Source of the DNA: Bryobacterales bacterium
GTDB taxonomy: Bacteria > Acidobacteriota > Terriglobia > Bryobacterales > Bryobacteraceae
Assembly: GCA_016716385.1 (NCBI GenBank)
Contig: JADJWL010000009.1
Location: 230,963-294,962, forward strand
Direction: 5' to 3'
Length of the DNA stretch: 64,000 nucleotides
Of the stretch, positions 25,844 through 34,216 are shown piece by piece. Under the pieces are notes generated by a model, which did no database searches, was not told where the DNA came from, and saw nothing but the letters and a program-made list of their open reading frames with translations. The position numbers and the translations under genes are program-made. Numbering within the stretch: the first letter of the stretch is position 1; the number at the start of each line of letters is the position of its first letter.

Positions 25844-26545
25844 CTACGCGCCGGCGCGCTCGCGCTTCAACGCCTCGAGTTCCGCTTCCACCGAACCGGA
25901 CGGGCTGCCCTGGAGAGCCGCGAATTCCGCCTCAAGGTCATCGGCCTTGCCCGTCGCGGCCAGCGTTGCAAACGCTTTGGCCGCCGCTTCGTCCCGCGCG
26001 ACCGATTCCTCGAAGCCCTTCAACGCGGCAAATGCATTGTCCGCTTCCCCGACGCCCGACAGCGCTTCCGCCACCTTGCGCTGCGCTTTGGCCGCATTGC
26101 GCCGCGCCACCAGCGTCGTCGCCGCCCGGTCGGCATCCTCCAGGCGCTTCTTGAGTTCGGCCACCTGCTGCTTCAACGTCTCGCTCGCCGCACGCGCCTG
26201 CTCGATCGCCGGACGCAGCGCCTCCACCTGCTGGTCGCACTCGGCCTTCTTGGCGAGTGCTTTCCGGGCGAGGTCTTCGTTGCCCGCATCCAGCGCGACC
26301 CCGGCCCGGTTGCGCCATTCTTCGCCCTGCCGCACCCAGCGCTGGAAGTCCGCTTCCAGGCGGTTGTGGTTGCTCATCGCCGACGCCGACGCGTTGATCG
26401 CCTTGTTCAGCTCCGTCCGCATGTCGTGCACCGTCTGACGGACCGTCGATTCGAATGTCGCGTCTTCAGCCGTGTCCATCGCCCGGTTCATCTTTCCGCG
26501 GAAGATCCTGCCGCCCCTTCCAAACCAATTCGATAGGAATCCCAT
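25844..26545 (-). CDS. pspA: PspA/IM30-family membrane stress protein
   Basis: 233 residues from ATG 26545 (the N-terminal amphipathic helix GFLSNWFGRGGRIFRGK starts immediately, as in the family). The rest is almost all helical coiled coil (KKAECDQQVEAL, QQVAELKKRLEDADRAATTLVARR). PspA/Vipp1 proteins bind stressed membranes and form ESCRT-III-like assemblies. The C-terminal region is shorter and more acidic than in E. coli PspA. No pspBC or pspF neighbours are seen; the next gene upstream encodes a small unknown protein 22 bases away, likely in the same operon. Confidence 0.85.
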   Translation of the reverse strand: MGFLSNWFGRGGRIFRGKMNRAMDTAEDATFESTVRQTVHDMRTELNKAINASASAMSNHNRLEADFQRWVRQGEEWRNRAGVALDAGNEDLARKALAKKAECDQQVEALRPAIEQARAASETLKQQVAELKKRLEDADRAATTLVARRNAAKAQRKVAEALSGVGEADNAFAALKGFEESVARDEAAAKAFATLAATGKADDLEAEFAALQGSPSGSVEAELEALKRERAGA

Positions 26546-26567
26546 GTGTGTCTTGTCTCCTCCGGTG

Positions 26568-26996
26568 TTAGGCCGTCGCCCGGCCGGCAACGTCCGACAG
26601 CAGTTCCCGCGCCTCATAGACATCGGCAAGCAGGAAGCTCAGGCAGCTCAGGATGTCGCTTTCGTCCTCCGGACCCATATTCTGGAGAACGCAGAAGTTG
26701 TTCAGTGCGACGGCGACAGTGCCGTTGTTGTCGTAGAGCTGGAATGAGGATGTCGAGATTCCGTTGTCTGAATCGAGCATCCTGCGGGTGAGATCCGCCG
26801 TCACGGCGGACGCCGGCAGCGTCAGACACGTGATGGTGCAGTAGAGAATATTGCCTTCGAGGACCGCGCGGCCGGTGAGTCCCGTATCCGGCTCCTTGAA
26901 CTGGAGGACAGACTCATTCTGCTCCACCACTTCAAAACCGTTCCCGGCGAGCACGGCCTCGATTTGAGCGAGCGTCGGCGTGAATGTGTGCATCAT
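26568..26996 (-). CDS. Small YbjN/chaperone-like protein next to pspA, unknown function
   Basis: 142 residues from ATG 26996 (another ATG is the next codon). The pattern of N-terminal helix (TLAQIEAVLAGNGF), a beta strand run (VLQFKEPDTGLTG, LEGNILYCTITCLTLP), a central helix (DLTRRMLDSDNG) and a C-terminal helix resembles the YbjN/type III chaperone-like fold. I cannot name a family with confidence. It is followed by pspA after 22 bases, so a role in membrane stress is suggested by context. It diverges from the peroxiredoxin gene with only 26 bases between the starts. Confidence 0.65.
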   Translation of the reverse strand: MMHTFTPTLAQIEAVLAGNGFEVVEQNESVLQFKEPDTGLTGRAVLEGNILYCTITCLTLPASAVTADLTRRMLDSDNGISTSSFQLYDNNGTVAVALNNFCVLQNMGPEDESDILSCLSFLLADVYEARELLSDVAGRATA

Positions 26997-27022
26997 ATGA
27001 GGGTCGGAAACCTTCCTCACCT

Positions 27023-27490
27023 ATGGTAGTCGAACAGATGATTTCCCGGCTCTACGGGCCGCCCTTATCTTCAGGCGCGCCGGCGCCCGGCTTCACGCTC
27101 GCCGACGACAGCGGCAGGACATGGTCGCTGGACAACTTGCGCGGCCGTTGGGTGATCCTGGTCTTCTACCCGGGAGACTCGACCCCGATCTGCACCCGAC
27201 AGCTCTGCTCGCTGCGCGACGATTGGGAAGAATTCGCGGACCTCGGCGTCCAGGTGTTCGGCGTCAATCCGAGAGGGAAGGAGAGCCACGCCCGCTTCCG
27301 GGAGAAGCACCGCTTCCCGTTCCCGCTGCTGATCGACGCGGGCGCGCGCCTTGCTGGCGCCTATCGCGCGGGCGGATGGCTCGTCGTGCGGACCGTCTAC
27401 ATCATTGGACCCGACGGCATCATACGCTGGGCCCGCCGGGGCGTCCCCACGACCGGCGAGATGCTGGCGGTTATCGAAGGGCGGATGTAG
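27023..27490 (+). CDS. PrxQ/BCP-type peroxiredoxin
   Basis: 155 residues from ATG 27023 (ATG 27038 is an alternative). Thioredoxin-fold peroxiredoxin with FYPGDSTPICTRQLC: the peroxidatic Cys is followed by a resolving Cys five residues later, the PrxQ/BCP arrangement. The conserved Arg is in TVYIIGPDG-type strands downstream. It reduces hydroperoxides using thioredoxin as donor in the cytoplasm. The 3' end overlaps the convergent coiled-coil gene by 20 bases. Confidence 0.85.
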   Translation: MVVEQMISRLYGPPLSSGAPAPGFTLADDSGRTWSLDNLRGRWVILVFYPGDSTPICTRQLCSLRDDWEEFADLGVQVFGVNPRGKESHARFREKHRFPFPLLIDAGARLAGAYRAGGWLVVRTVYIIGPDGIIRWARRGVPTTGEMLAVIEGRM

Positions 27491-28349
27491 CCGGACCCCT
27501 CTCCAGCTCTTTCGGTGTCGCCAGGTAGCCCGCGACGTGCTCCTTCTGGATGTCGTTGACGACGATCTCGTACGGAAGCTGCCCGCGCCGCACGTAGAAC
27601 TGGACCGGCTCGTTGACGCCCTTTTCCTTCTTCTCGACCTTCTGGTCTGCGACCAGGACTTCGATCGAGTACTTATTGGCCTTGGGATCCGTCTTGCGCA
27701 GGACGACCGAGATGTCCCCGACCCGCTGGGGTTGCTTTCCGCGCACCAGGTGAAAGTCGAAGTAGTTCCGTTCGCCCAACATTTTCAGCGCTTCCAGTTC
27801 GCGGGCGTTGGTCGCGATGAGCCCGCTCTGGACGCCCAGATCGCCGCGCACGCGCTTCAGATCCGCGACCGTCCGCTCCAACTCCATGCGGGTGCTCGCG
27901 ACTTCGCTGCGAATGCTCTCCACGTCGGCCGAAACGTCGTCGATGCGGGCGTGGGTTGTCGTCTTCACCTGCCCGATTTCGCTCACCACTTCTTTGCGCT
28001 GGTTCATCTGCTCGTCATTGAGCTGACGGATCATGCGCTCGGCGTAGCGGACGGCTTCCTGCCTGGCTTTGGTGGCGGCGGTGGTGGCTTCCGAACCGGC
28101 GCTCTCGATCTTCTGCTCGAGTTCGCGGCGCAGGGCCTCGACGCGCTGCAGCTCAGCCGCGACGCGCTTGTCCGGGGGGGCAGGCTTCGGAGCCGCATCG
28201 CGGATCTTGCCGATCTCCGCCACGACCGACTCCCGCAGGGCCGTCACGTCGGTGACCAGCGTTTCCACCCGCCAGTAGAGATAGCAGAGCGCAATGCCAA
28301 ACGCGACCGTCGCGCCCAGCAGCACTGCGGACTTATTGGTACTGGCCAT
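27471..28349 (-). CDS. Membrane-anchored coiled-coil protein, unknown function
   Basis: 292 residues. One transmembrane helix at about 8-27 (AVLLGATVAFGIALCYLYW), a long coiled coil to about residue 190 with many heptads (EALRRELEQKIESAG; RSEVASTRMELERTVADLKRVRGDL), and a C-terminal beta-rich domain from about 195 (NYFDFHLVRGKQPQRVGDISVVLRK). The large domain probably projects into the periplasm. I recognise no enzymatic motif. The gene is alone on its strand here, tail-to-tail with the peroxiredoxin. Confidence 0.75.
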   Translation of the reverse strand: MASTNKSAVLLGATVAFGIALCYLYWRVETLVTDVTALRESVVAEIGKIRDAAPKPAPPDKRVAAELQRVEALRRELEQKIESAGSEATTAATKARQEAVRYAERMIRQLNDEQMNQRKEVVSEIGQVKTTTHARIDDVSADVESIRSEVASTRMELERTVADLKRVRGDLGVQSGLIATNARELEALKMLGERNYFDFHLVRGKQPQRVGDISVVLRKTDPKANKYSIEVLVADQKVEKKEKGVNEPVQFYVRRGQLPYEIVVNDIQKEHVAGYLATPKELERGPATSALR

Positions 28350-28368
28350 GATTTCCCTCTCTCCTCAA

Positions 28369-28388
28369 GGCGGCTAGCACGAGCCGCC
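28369..28388. other. Hairpin in the divergent region upstream of thiE
   Basis: GGCGGCT and AGCCGCC form a perfect 7-bp stem around a 6-base loop, 20 bases upstream of the coiled-coil gene start. It could be a 5'-UTR element of that gene or an operator. No TPP riboswitch sequence pattern was recognised around it. Confidence 0.5.
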
Positions 28389-28484
28389 TGAAACAGCATT
28401 GAACTCAGTGTAGGGTTTCGCCTGTGACAATGCGATAGGGGAAATCCCTCGCTCCTCCTCGGCAAATTGCCGTAAGCTATTGAA

Positions 28485-28513
28485 TTGGCGAAGATCAGCC
28501 GACGCTGTAGAAT
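28485..28513 (+). promoter_or_regulatory. Candidate sigma-70 promoter for thiE
   Basis: TTGGCG at 28485-28490 and TAGAAT at 28508-28513 with a 17-base spacer, the -10 preceded by TG (extended -10). The implied start of transcription is near 28520, which favours ATG 28568 as the thiE start over the TTG at 28523. Confidence 0.5.
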
Positions 28514-28567
28514 GAGGGGACCTTGCGTCTGACCGACGAATCGGACGGAGGCGGGGGTTTGCCCGCG

Positions 28568-29209
28568 ATGACCGCACAGTTTCCGAGACTCTATCCGATC
28601 CTGGACACGGCGTCCTTGACGGCCCGCGGCTGTCCCCTGGAAGACGCGGCGCGGGCCGTTCTCGACGCGGGCGCCAGGATCCTGCAAATTCGCCACAAAG
28701 GTCACTGGCACAGAGACTTATACGCCGCCGCCCAGCGCGTCCGGGACGCCTGCCAGGCCGCTGGAGCGCAACTGATCGCCAACGACCGCGCGGATTTCGC
28801 GCTGCTCCTTGGCGCCGGGCTCCACATCGGCCAGAACGACCTGCCGCCTCCGCTCGCCCGCAACCTGACGGGTCCCGATTGCCTGATCGGCTTCTCCACC
28901 CACAACGCGACTCAGTTGATTGCCGCCTCCCAGGAACCGGTCGACTACCTCGCGCTCGGTCCGGTCTTTCCGACCGGCTCGAAGATGAAGCCGGACCCCA
29001 CGGTTGGAGTCGGCTCGCTCTCCCGGTTGCGCTCGCTGACGGCCCGGCCGCTTGTCGCCATCGGCGGGATCACGCGGGAGAACGCGCGCGCCGTGCTCAA
29101 TGCCGGTGCGGACTCCATCGCCGTCATCGGAGATCTGCTGCCGGACCCGGCGACCCCGGCATCGATCCGGCAACGAGTGGAACAATGGCTACAGTTACTT
29201 CAGGCGTAG
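28568..29209 (+). CDS. thiE: Thiamine-phosphate synthase
   Basis: 213 residues from ATG 28568. TIM-barrel thiamine phosphate synthase: ILQIRHKG (family QxRxK), IANDRADFALLLGAGLHIGQ-D (NDR and HLGQ-type motif), LALGPVFPTGSKMK (phosphate-binding GPVF-T-T-K-like) and AIGGI near the C-terminus. It joins the pyrimidine and thiazole halves of thiamine. A TTG at 28523 would add 15 residues and has GAGG before it, but lies too close to the predicted transcription start. It overlaps the permease gene by 25 bases. Confidence 0.88.
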   Translation: MTAQFPRLYPILDTASLTARGCPLEDAARAVLDAGARILQIRHKGHWHRDLYAAAQRVRDACQAAGAQLIANDRADFALLLGAGLHIGQNDLPPPLARNLTGPDCLIGFSTHNATQLIAASQEPVDYLALGPVFPTGSKMKPDPTVGVGSLSRLRSLTARPLVAIGGITRENARAVLNAGADSIAVIGDLLPDPATPASIRQRVEQWLQLLQA

Positions 29210-30579
29210 AACCGAAACTTGTTCAGGGCCTCGGGCTGGTCAGCGCGACTACGCTCGTCATGGGCTCGATGATCGGGTCGGGCATCTTCATCGTTTCGGC
29301 CGAGATCGCCCGGCAGGTCGGATCGCCCGGCCTGCTGATCGTCGTCTGGTGCGTCGCCGCCGCCCTGACGCTGATGGCCGCGCTGAGCTACGGTGAGCTG
29401 GCCGCGGCCATGCCCCAGGCCGGAGGGCAGTACGTGTACCTGCGGGAGGCCTACGGTCCGCTGGCGGCGTTTCTGTTCGGCTGGACCACCTTCACGATCA
29501 TCCAGACCGGGACGGTGGCCGCCGTCGCGGTCGGATTCGCTAAGTTCAGCGGCCTGTTCTTCCCCTGGGTCGGGGCGGAACATTACCTGCTCGGCGCCGG
29601 ACGCCTCGGCCTCACCACCGAGCAACTCGTGGCTATCGGCGTGCTGGTGACGCTGACAGCGATCAACACACGGGGCTTGTATGCGGGCGCCGCCGTTCAG
29701 AACACCTTCACGATCGCCAAAGTGGCGGCATTGGCCCTGCTGATCGGCCTCGGGTTCTTCGGGCGCTCGCCCGCCGCCGTATCGGCCAACTTCAGCGACT
29801 TCTGGGGAGACGCCTCCTGGGGCTGGGCAGCGATCCGCCTCACCGGCGTCGCCATGGTCGGCGCCCTGTTCTCCTCCGACGCCTGGAACAACGTCACCTT
29901 CACCGCCGGGGAAGTCCGCAACCCGAGCCGCAATCTCCCGCTATCTCTCGGATTGGGCGTGGGTCTTGTTTCCCTGCTCTATATCGGCTGCAACTTCGTC
30001 TACCTCAGCCTGCTCCCGCTCGACGGCATTCAGACCGCCCCGCAGGACCGGGTGGCGACCGCCGCCGCTTCGGTCCTGTTCGGATCCGTCGCCGTCCAAC
30101 TGATGGCGGCGGCCATCATGATCTCGACGTTCGGGTGCGCCAACGGCATCCTCCTTTCCGGCGCCCGCGTCTACTACGCGATGGCCCGCGACGGCCTGTT
30201 CTTCCGCGGGGCCGCGCGCCTGCATCCCACCCGCTTCACGCCCAATTTCGCCCTCTGGATCCAGTGTGCGTGGGCCGTCCTGCTCACCCTCAGCGGCCGC
30301 TACAACGACCTGTTGGACTATGTTATCTTTGCAGTCTTACTCTTCTACATGCTGACGATTTCCAGCCTGTTTGTCCTGCGCCGCACGCGCCCGGAGATGA
30401 AGCGTCCGTACAAGGCGATCGGCTACCCGGTCGTCCCTGCGGCGTACATCCTGCTGGCCGGCGTCATTGAATTTCTCCTATTGCGGTACAAGCCGCAGTA
30501 CACATGGCCCGGACTGGCCCTGGTGCTGCTGGGCGTACCCGTGTATTTCCTCTGGCGAAGGAGCCAGAAGACCGCATGA
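29185..30579 (+). CDS. APC-family amino-acid permease
   Basis: 464 residues from ATG 29185, inside the end of thiE. About 12 transmembrane helices. Helix 1 carries the substrate-backbone-binding motif MIGSGIFI; further markers are MPQAGGQYVYLREAYGP and a helix-6 region (LFSSDAWNNVTFTAGEV). The sequence is closest in pattern to the LAT/serine-threonine exchanger branch of the APC superfamily. Substrate unknown. It is translationally coupled to the second permease by ATGA. Confidence 0.88.
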   Translation: MATVTSGVEPKLVQGLGLVSATTLVMGSMIGSGIFIVSAEIARQVGSPGLLIVVWCVAAALTLMAALSYGELAAAMPQAGGQYVYLREAYGPLAAFLFGWTTFTIIQTGTVAAVAVGFAKFSGLFFPWVGAEHYLLGAGRLGLTTEQLVAIGVLVTLTAINTRGLYAGAAVQNTFTIAKVAALALLIGLGFFGRSPAAVSANFSDFWGDASWGWAAIRLTGVAMVGALFSSDAWNNVTFTAGEVRNPSRNLPLSLGLGVGLVSLLYIGCNFVYLSLLPLDGIQTAPQDRVATAAASVLFGSVAVQLMAAAIMISTFGCANGILLSGARVYYAMARDGLFFRGAARLHPTRFTPNFALWIQCAWAVLLTLSGRYNDLLDYVIFAVLLFYMLTISSLFVLRRTRPEMKRPYKAIGYPVVPAAYILLAGVIEFLLLRYKPQYTWPGLALVLLGVPVYFLWRRSQKTA

Positions 30580-32015
30580 GCCTTTTCCAAACCAAACCGC
30601 TCGCCAAGATTCTGGCGGACTCGGCCGGCGACCACGCGATGCGCCGTACGCTCACCGCGTCGAACCTCGTGGCCCTGGGGATCGGGGCCATCATTGGGGC
30701 TGGGCTGTTCTCGCTCACCGGTCTGGCCGCGGCGAACCATGCCGGTCCCGCCGTGGCCGTCTCCATGGTGGTGGCCGCCATCGGCTGCGCGTTCGCCGGA
30801 TTGTGCTATTCCGAATTCGCCTGCATGATTCCAGTGGCCGGTTCGGCGTACACCTACGCCTACACGACCCTCGGCGAATGGATCGCCTGGATCATCGGCT
30901 GGGATCTGATCCTCGAATACGCGGTCGGCGCCGCGACGGTCTCCATCAGTTGGTCGGGCTACCTCGTCTCGCTGCTCGGCGACTTCGGCATTTATCTGCC
31001 GGCGCAGTTCGTCGCCGGGCCGTTCGAGCCAGTCCGCCTGCCGGACGGCCAGATGGTGACGGGCATCATCAACCTGCCCGCCGTTCTGATCGTGCTGCTC
31101 ATCTCGGGGATCCTTATCCTCGGGATTCGTGAATCCGCCAGGACCAACAACATCATCGTCGTCGTGAAGTTGCTGGTCGTACTGCTGTTCATCGGTATCG
31201 GCTGGATGTTCATCAAGCCCGAGAACTACACGCCCTTCATCCCCGAGAACACCGGTGTGTTCGGCGACTTCGGCTTGAGCGGCATCTTCCGCGGCGCCGG
31301 CATCATCTTCTTCGCCTACATCGGCTTCGACGCCGTCTCCACCGCGGCTCAGGAAGCGAAGAACCCGCAGCGTGACATGCCGATCGGCATTATCGGGTCA
31401 CTCGCAATCTGCACGGTCCTTTACGTTCTGTTCTCGGTGGTGCTGACCGGCATGGTGCCCTACACCGATCTCGGCGTCTCCGCGCCGGTCGCTGTCGCGG
31501 TCGACCAGACGCCGTACCCGTGGCTGAAGCTGCTCGTCAAGTTCGGCATCCTCGCCGGTTTCACCTCCGTGATGCTCGTGATGCTGCTCGGCCAGTCACG
31601 CGTGTTTTACTCGATGTCACGCGACGGCCTGGTGCCGAAGATCTTCTCCGAGATCCATCCGAAGTACCGCACGCCCTGGAAGTCGAACCTGTTGTTCTTC
31701 CTGTTCCTGGCCCCGCTGTCGGGCTTCCTGCCGATCTCGGTGGTGGGCGAGATGACCAGCATCGGGACCCTGTTCGCGTTCGTGATCGTGTGCGCGGGCG
31801 TTCTCGTGATGCGGCGCACGCAGCCGGACACCCCGCGGCCGTTCCGCACGCCCTGGGTGCCCCTGATCCCGATCATGGGCATCCTGTGGAACGCCTGGAT
31901 GATGTACTCACTCGGCGAGGACAACTGGCTGCGCCTGATCGGCTGGCTGGTGCTCGGCCAGATCATCTACTTCGCCTATAGCCGGAAGCGCAGCCTGCTC
32001 CGGCGCGACGCGTAG
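30576..32015 (+). CDS. APC-family cationic amino-acid transporter-like permease
   Basis: 479 residues from ATG 30576 (ATGA overlap). The cytoplasmic start SLFQTKPLAKIL is typical of bacterial CAT-type APC permeases; then LGIGAIIGAGLFSLTG (helix 1), GSAYTYAYTTLGE, FFAYIGFDAVSTAAQEAKNPQRDMP (helix 6 and following loop) and SRVFYSMSRDGLVP. About 12-13 helices. The substrate is likely a cationic or small neutral amino acid. It forms a two-permease unit with the preceding gene. Confidence 0.9.
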   Translation: MSLFQTKPLAKILADSAGDHAMRRTLTASNLVALGIGAIIGAGLFSLTGLAAANHAGPAVAVSMVVAAIGCAFAGLCYSEFACMIPVAGSAYTYAYTTLGEWIAWIIGWDLILEYAVGAATVSISWSGYLVSLLGDFGIYLPAQFVAGPFEPVRLPDGQMVTGIINLPAVLIVLLISGILILGIRESARTNNIIVVVKLLVVLLFIGIGWMFIKPENYTPFIPENTGVFGDFGLSGIFRGAGIIFFAYIGFDAVSTAAQEAKNPQRDMPIGIIGSLAICTVLYVLFSVVLTGMVPYTDLGVSAPVAVAVDQTPYPWLKLLVKFGILAGFTSVMLVMLLGQSRVFYSMSRDGLVPKIFSEIHPKYRTPWKSNLLFFLFLAPLSGFLPISVVGEMTSIGTLFAFVIVCAGVLVMRRTQPDTPRPFRTPWVPLIPIMGILWNAWMMYSLGEDNWLRLIGWLVLGQIIYFAYSRKRSLLRRDA

Positions 32016-32070
32016 CCGGATCCCCCCGCCCGTGACGTGGCCGGGCCCTTTCCTTCGCCATTCCATCTGA

Positions 32071-32095
32071 GCGGCCGGAACCCGGTTCCGGCCGC
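32071..32095. terminator. Strong GC-rich hairpin between permease and PEP-CTERM gene
   Basis: GCGGCCGGAAC and GTTCCGGCCGC form a perfect 11-bp stem with a CCG loop, 55 bases after the permease stop and 23 bases before the next start. No T-run follows, so it is not a classical intrinsic terminator; it could also shield the leader of the PEP-CTERM mRNA. Confidence 0.6.
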
Positions 32096-32118
32096 GGATC
32101 AGGCTAGAAAGGGCATCC

Positions 32119-32838
32119 ATGCTGAATCGACATTCTCGTGCGCTGGCGGTTACGGCACTGTCCATCGTTACGATCGCGGGTGGCGGAAGCCTCACCGCGG
32201 CGCCGATGATCACCCCAACCGGTCTAAATAGCGGTCAGGCGGCAGTTTCCAGTCTGCAGGCCGCCGCAGTTTCCTGGACCCTCGCCAGCGCCTGGACCGA
32301 CGTGACCATCTCCGCCTCGCTCATCACGGAATGGGGGGACGAGCGGACCGGCGAGGCGTTTCTCATGAACCAGATCGGGCCTGGAACCACGGTCGCGAAC
32401 CAGATCGCCAGCACCCCATTTACCTTTGCGACGGTCCCCACCCTCATCGGAAACGAGGTCTTCGTCCAGCTCTTCTCCGGGCTGACGCTGGACGCCGGCA
32501 CCTACTATCTGGTGTTCGCTTCATCGGCCTCGAGCACCTGGATCGCGACAACCTCGCTGCCCTACAACACCGCCCCCGGAGTCTCGGTCGGGACTCCGTA
32601 CTTCGCCTCCTCCTCCAATCTCGATACCGGTTTTGCGCCGGCCAGCACATTTTCGGTTTCCAACGCGCCCCGGTACTTCTCCCTCACCGGAACGCCCGCC
32701 GGTTCGGAACCGGACCCCGACCCGGACCCGGGTCCCGATCCCAATCCGGTTCCCGAGCCCTCCAGCACCCTCCTGATCGCCGGCGGTCTGCTCGCTTGGG
32801 CGTTCCGGCGCCGGGCTATCGCTTCCTCCGGTAGATGA
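32119..32838 (+). CDS. PEP-CTERM sorting-domain protein
   Basis: 239 residues. N-terminal signal peptide (ALAVTALSIVTIAGGGSLTAA), a Ser/Thr/Ala-rich beta body (residues 30-190), a repetitive Asp-Pro linker (EPDPDPDPGPDP), and the C-terminal sorting signal VPEPSS, a transmembrane segment (TLLIAGGLLAWAF) and an RRR tail. PEP-CTERM proteins are processed by an exosortase and delivered to the cell surface or exopolysaccharide. No exosortase gene is in this window. It overlaps the following minus-strand gene tail-to-tail by 23 bases. Confidence 0.9.
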   Translation: MLNRHSRALAVTALSIVTIAGGGSLTAAPMITPTGLNSGQAAVSSLQAAAVSWTLASAWTDVTISASLITEWGDERTGEAFLMNQIGPGTTVANQIASTPFTFATVPTLIGNEVFVQLFSGLTLDAGTYYLVFASSASSTWIATTSLPYNTAPGVSVGTPYFASSSNLDTGFAPASTFSVSNAPRYFSLTGTPAGSEPDPDPDPGPDPNPVPEPSSTLLIAGGLLAWAFRRRAIASSGR

Positions 32839-34216
32839 CGGCGCCCGCCGTGCGGCCAGCCTCCTCGTAGTGGCCAAGCCACTCCTGAAGGTCCGGATAC
32901 CCCGTGATCGCGAGATCCGGGTTATACGGGCCGAGCCCGTCGATGAGAAAGTCCGGGCTGTAGCCCGTCACGATCTCCCGGTGCCGCCGGGCGACCTCCG
33001 GCATCACGTTGCGCGACTGGCTCAGATGACGGTCCGCCGGTACGCCCGTCAGCGGTTGCGAGTCGAGGTAGGGGGTCCCGGCGCGCAGGCCGGTGAGAAC
33101 GAACAGGCTGGGACGGAATCCCCAGACGAAGAGCGTGTCCCCCGGCCCGGCCTGCGCGCGCACGAGCGCGGCGGCGTCGCGGCAGTCGCGATCGAGCGCC
33201 GTATCGCTCCAATCCCCCGACCGCCCGGTGGCGAGCAGGATGTAGCGTGGCAGGAACCGCACGAGCGGAATCGCCAGGCTCAGCAGGACGAAGCCCACCA
33301 GAATCCGGCGGTCCCGGCGTCTCCAAAGGCCTGCCGCGGCGGCCAGCACCATGGGTGGCAGCAGTTGGAAGTAGTAGCGCGGGAAGAAGCGCCAGCCGAG
33401 CGTCACCGCCGCGGCCGACACCAGAATCCACAGAATCCAGCGGCGCCGCTCCGCGCTCTTCTCCTCCCACAGGAACCAGGCCGCGCCCAGAACCAGCGCG
33501 TTGTGCAATCCGGCCCAGTTCGCCGTCCGGGCCAGCACCGCCTGCCAGGGCCGCTCCACGAAGGTGTCGGCCGCATACACCCGGCCCCACACCCACACCT
33601 GTTCATAGAACGCGCCAAGCGCCCCGGTGGCGCCCATCCACGCCGCGCCCAGGATCAGCGGGGTGGCGAAGCCCGCGGCCAGCCACGGGGCCGCCCGCCA
33701 CGTCCAGATGGCGGCCGCCGCCAGCACAAACAGCCCCTTCAGATTCAGGCAGACCGCGACTCCCGCCGCCACTCCCGCCCAGTAGGGCCGCCCGCGCCAG
33801 GCGAACAGGATCGCCGCCAGGTGCGGCGCCACCATAGTCAGGTCCGCCGCCAGGGGCATCACCGCCGACGGCAGGCCGAAAATCAAAAAAAATGCCAGCA
33901 GACACGCCGCCACCAGCCCTTCGGATTCGCCCCAGCGCCCCGCTGCCGCGAGGTACGCCAGCCAGCACGCAAGAAGACCGAACACCGCTCCCGCGACGCG
34001 CAACGGGACGCCGTCGCGCACGCCCCACGCCAGGTAGAGCGCCGGCAGCAGCGGGGGCTTGTCGAACCAGAAGTCGCGGTAGATCGTGCGCCCGTCGCGC
34101 ATTTCCGCCGCCGCCGCCATCGGCAGGTCTTCCTCAGCCCACAGAATGCCGCGGTGCGCCAGTCGCGATGCCAGCAGCAGCAGGAAGAGCAGCGCGAAGA
34201 CCGCGGCGCGCTTCAT
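32816..34216 (-). CDS. GT39/PMT-like membrane glycosyltransferase
   Basis: 466 residues. A short signal-anchor, then the first periplasmic loop with E-E-D-L-P and the FWFDKPPLLPALY motif, characteristic of the GT-C ArnT/PMT-like family (an acidic residue in loop 1 is catalytic in the family). Roughly ten transmembrane helices up to about residue 320, then a soluble C-terminal part. It would transfer a sugar from a polyprenyl-phosphate donor on the periplasmic side. It overlaps galU by four bases, which fits a cell-envelope polysaccharide role. Confidence 0.8.
   Translation of the reverse strand: MKRAAVFALLFLLLLASRLAHRGILWAEEDLPMAAAAEMRDGRTIYRDFWFDKPPLLPALYLAWGVRDGVPLRVAGAVFGLLACWLAYLAAAGRWGESEGLVAACLLAFFLIFGLPSAVMPLAADLTMVAPHLAAILFAWRGRPYWAGVAAGVAVCLNLKGLFVLAAAAIWTWRAAPWLAAGFATPLILGAAWMGATGALGAFYEQVWVWGRVYAADTFVERPWQAVLARTANWAGLHNALVLGAAWFLWEEKSAERRRWILWILVSAAAVTLGWRFFPRYYFQLLPPMVLAAAAGLWRRRDRRILVGFVLLSLAIPLVRFLPRYILLATGRSGDWSDTALDRDCRDAAALVRAQAGPGDTLFVWGFRPSLFVLTGLRAGTPYLDSQPLTGVPADRHLSQSRNVMPEVARRHREIVTGYSPDFLIDGLGPYNPDLAITGYPDLQEWLGHYEEAGRTAGAVIYRRKR

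Noticed and set aside
28369..28567. TPP riboswitch before thiE
   Set aside because: The conserved CUGAGA and surrounding THI-box pattern is not present; only a simple 7-bp hairpin and a sigma-70-like promoter are seen.
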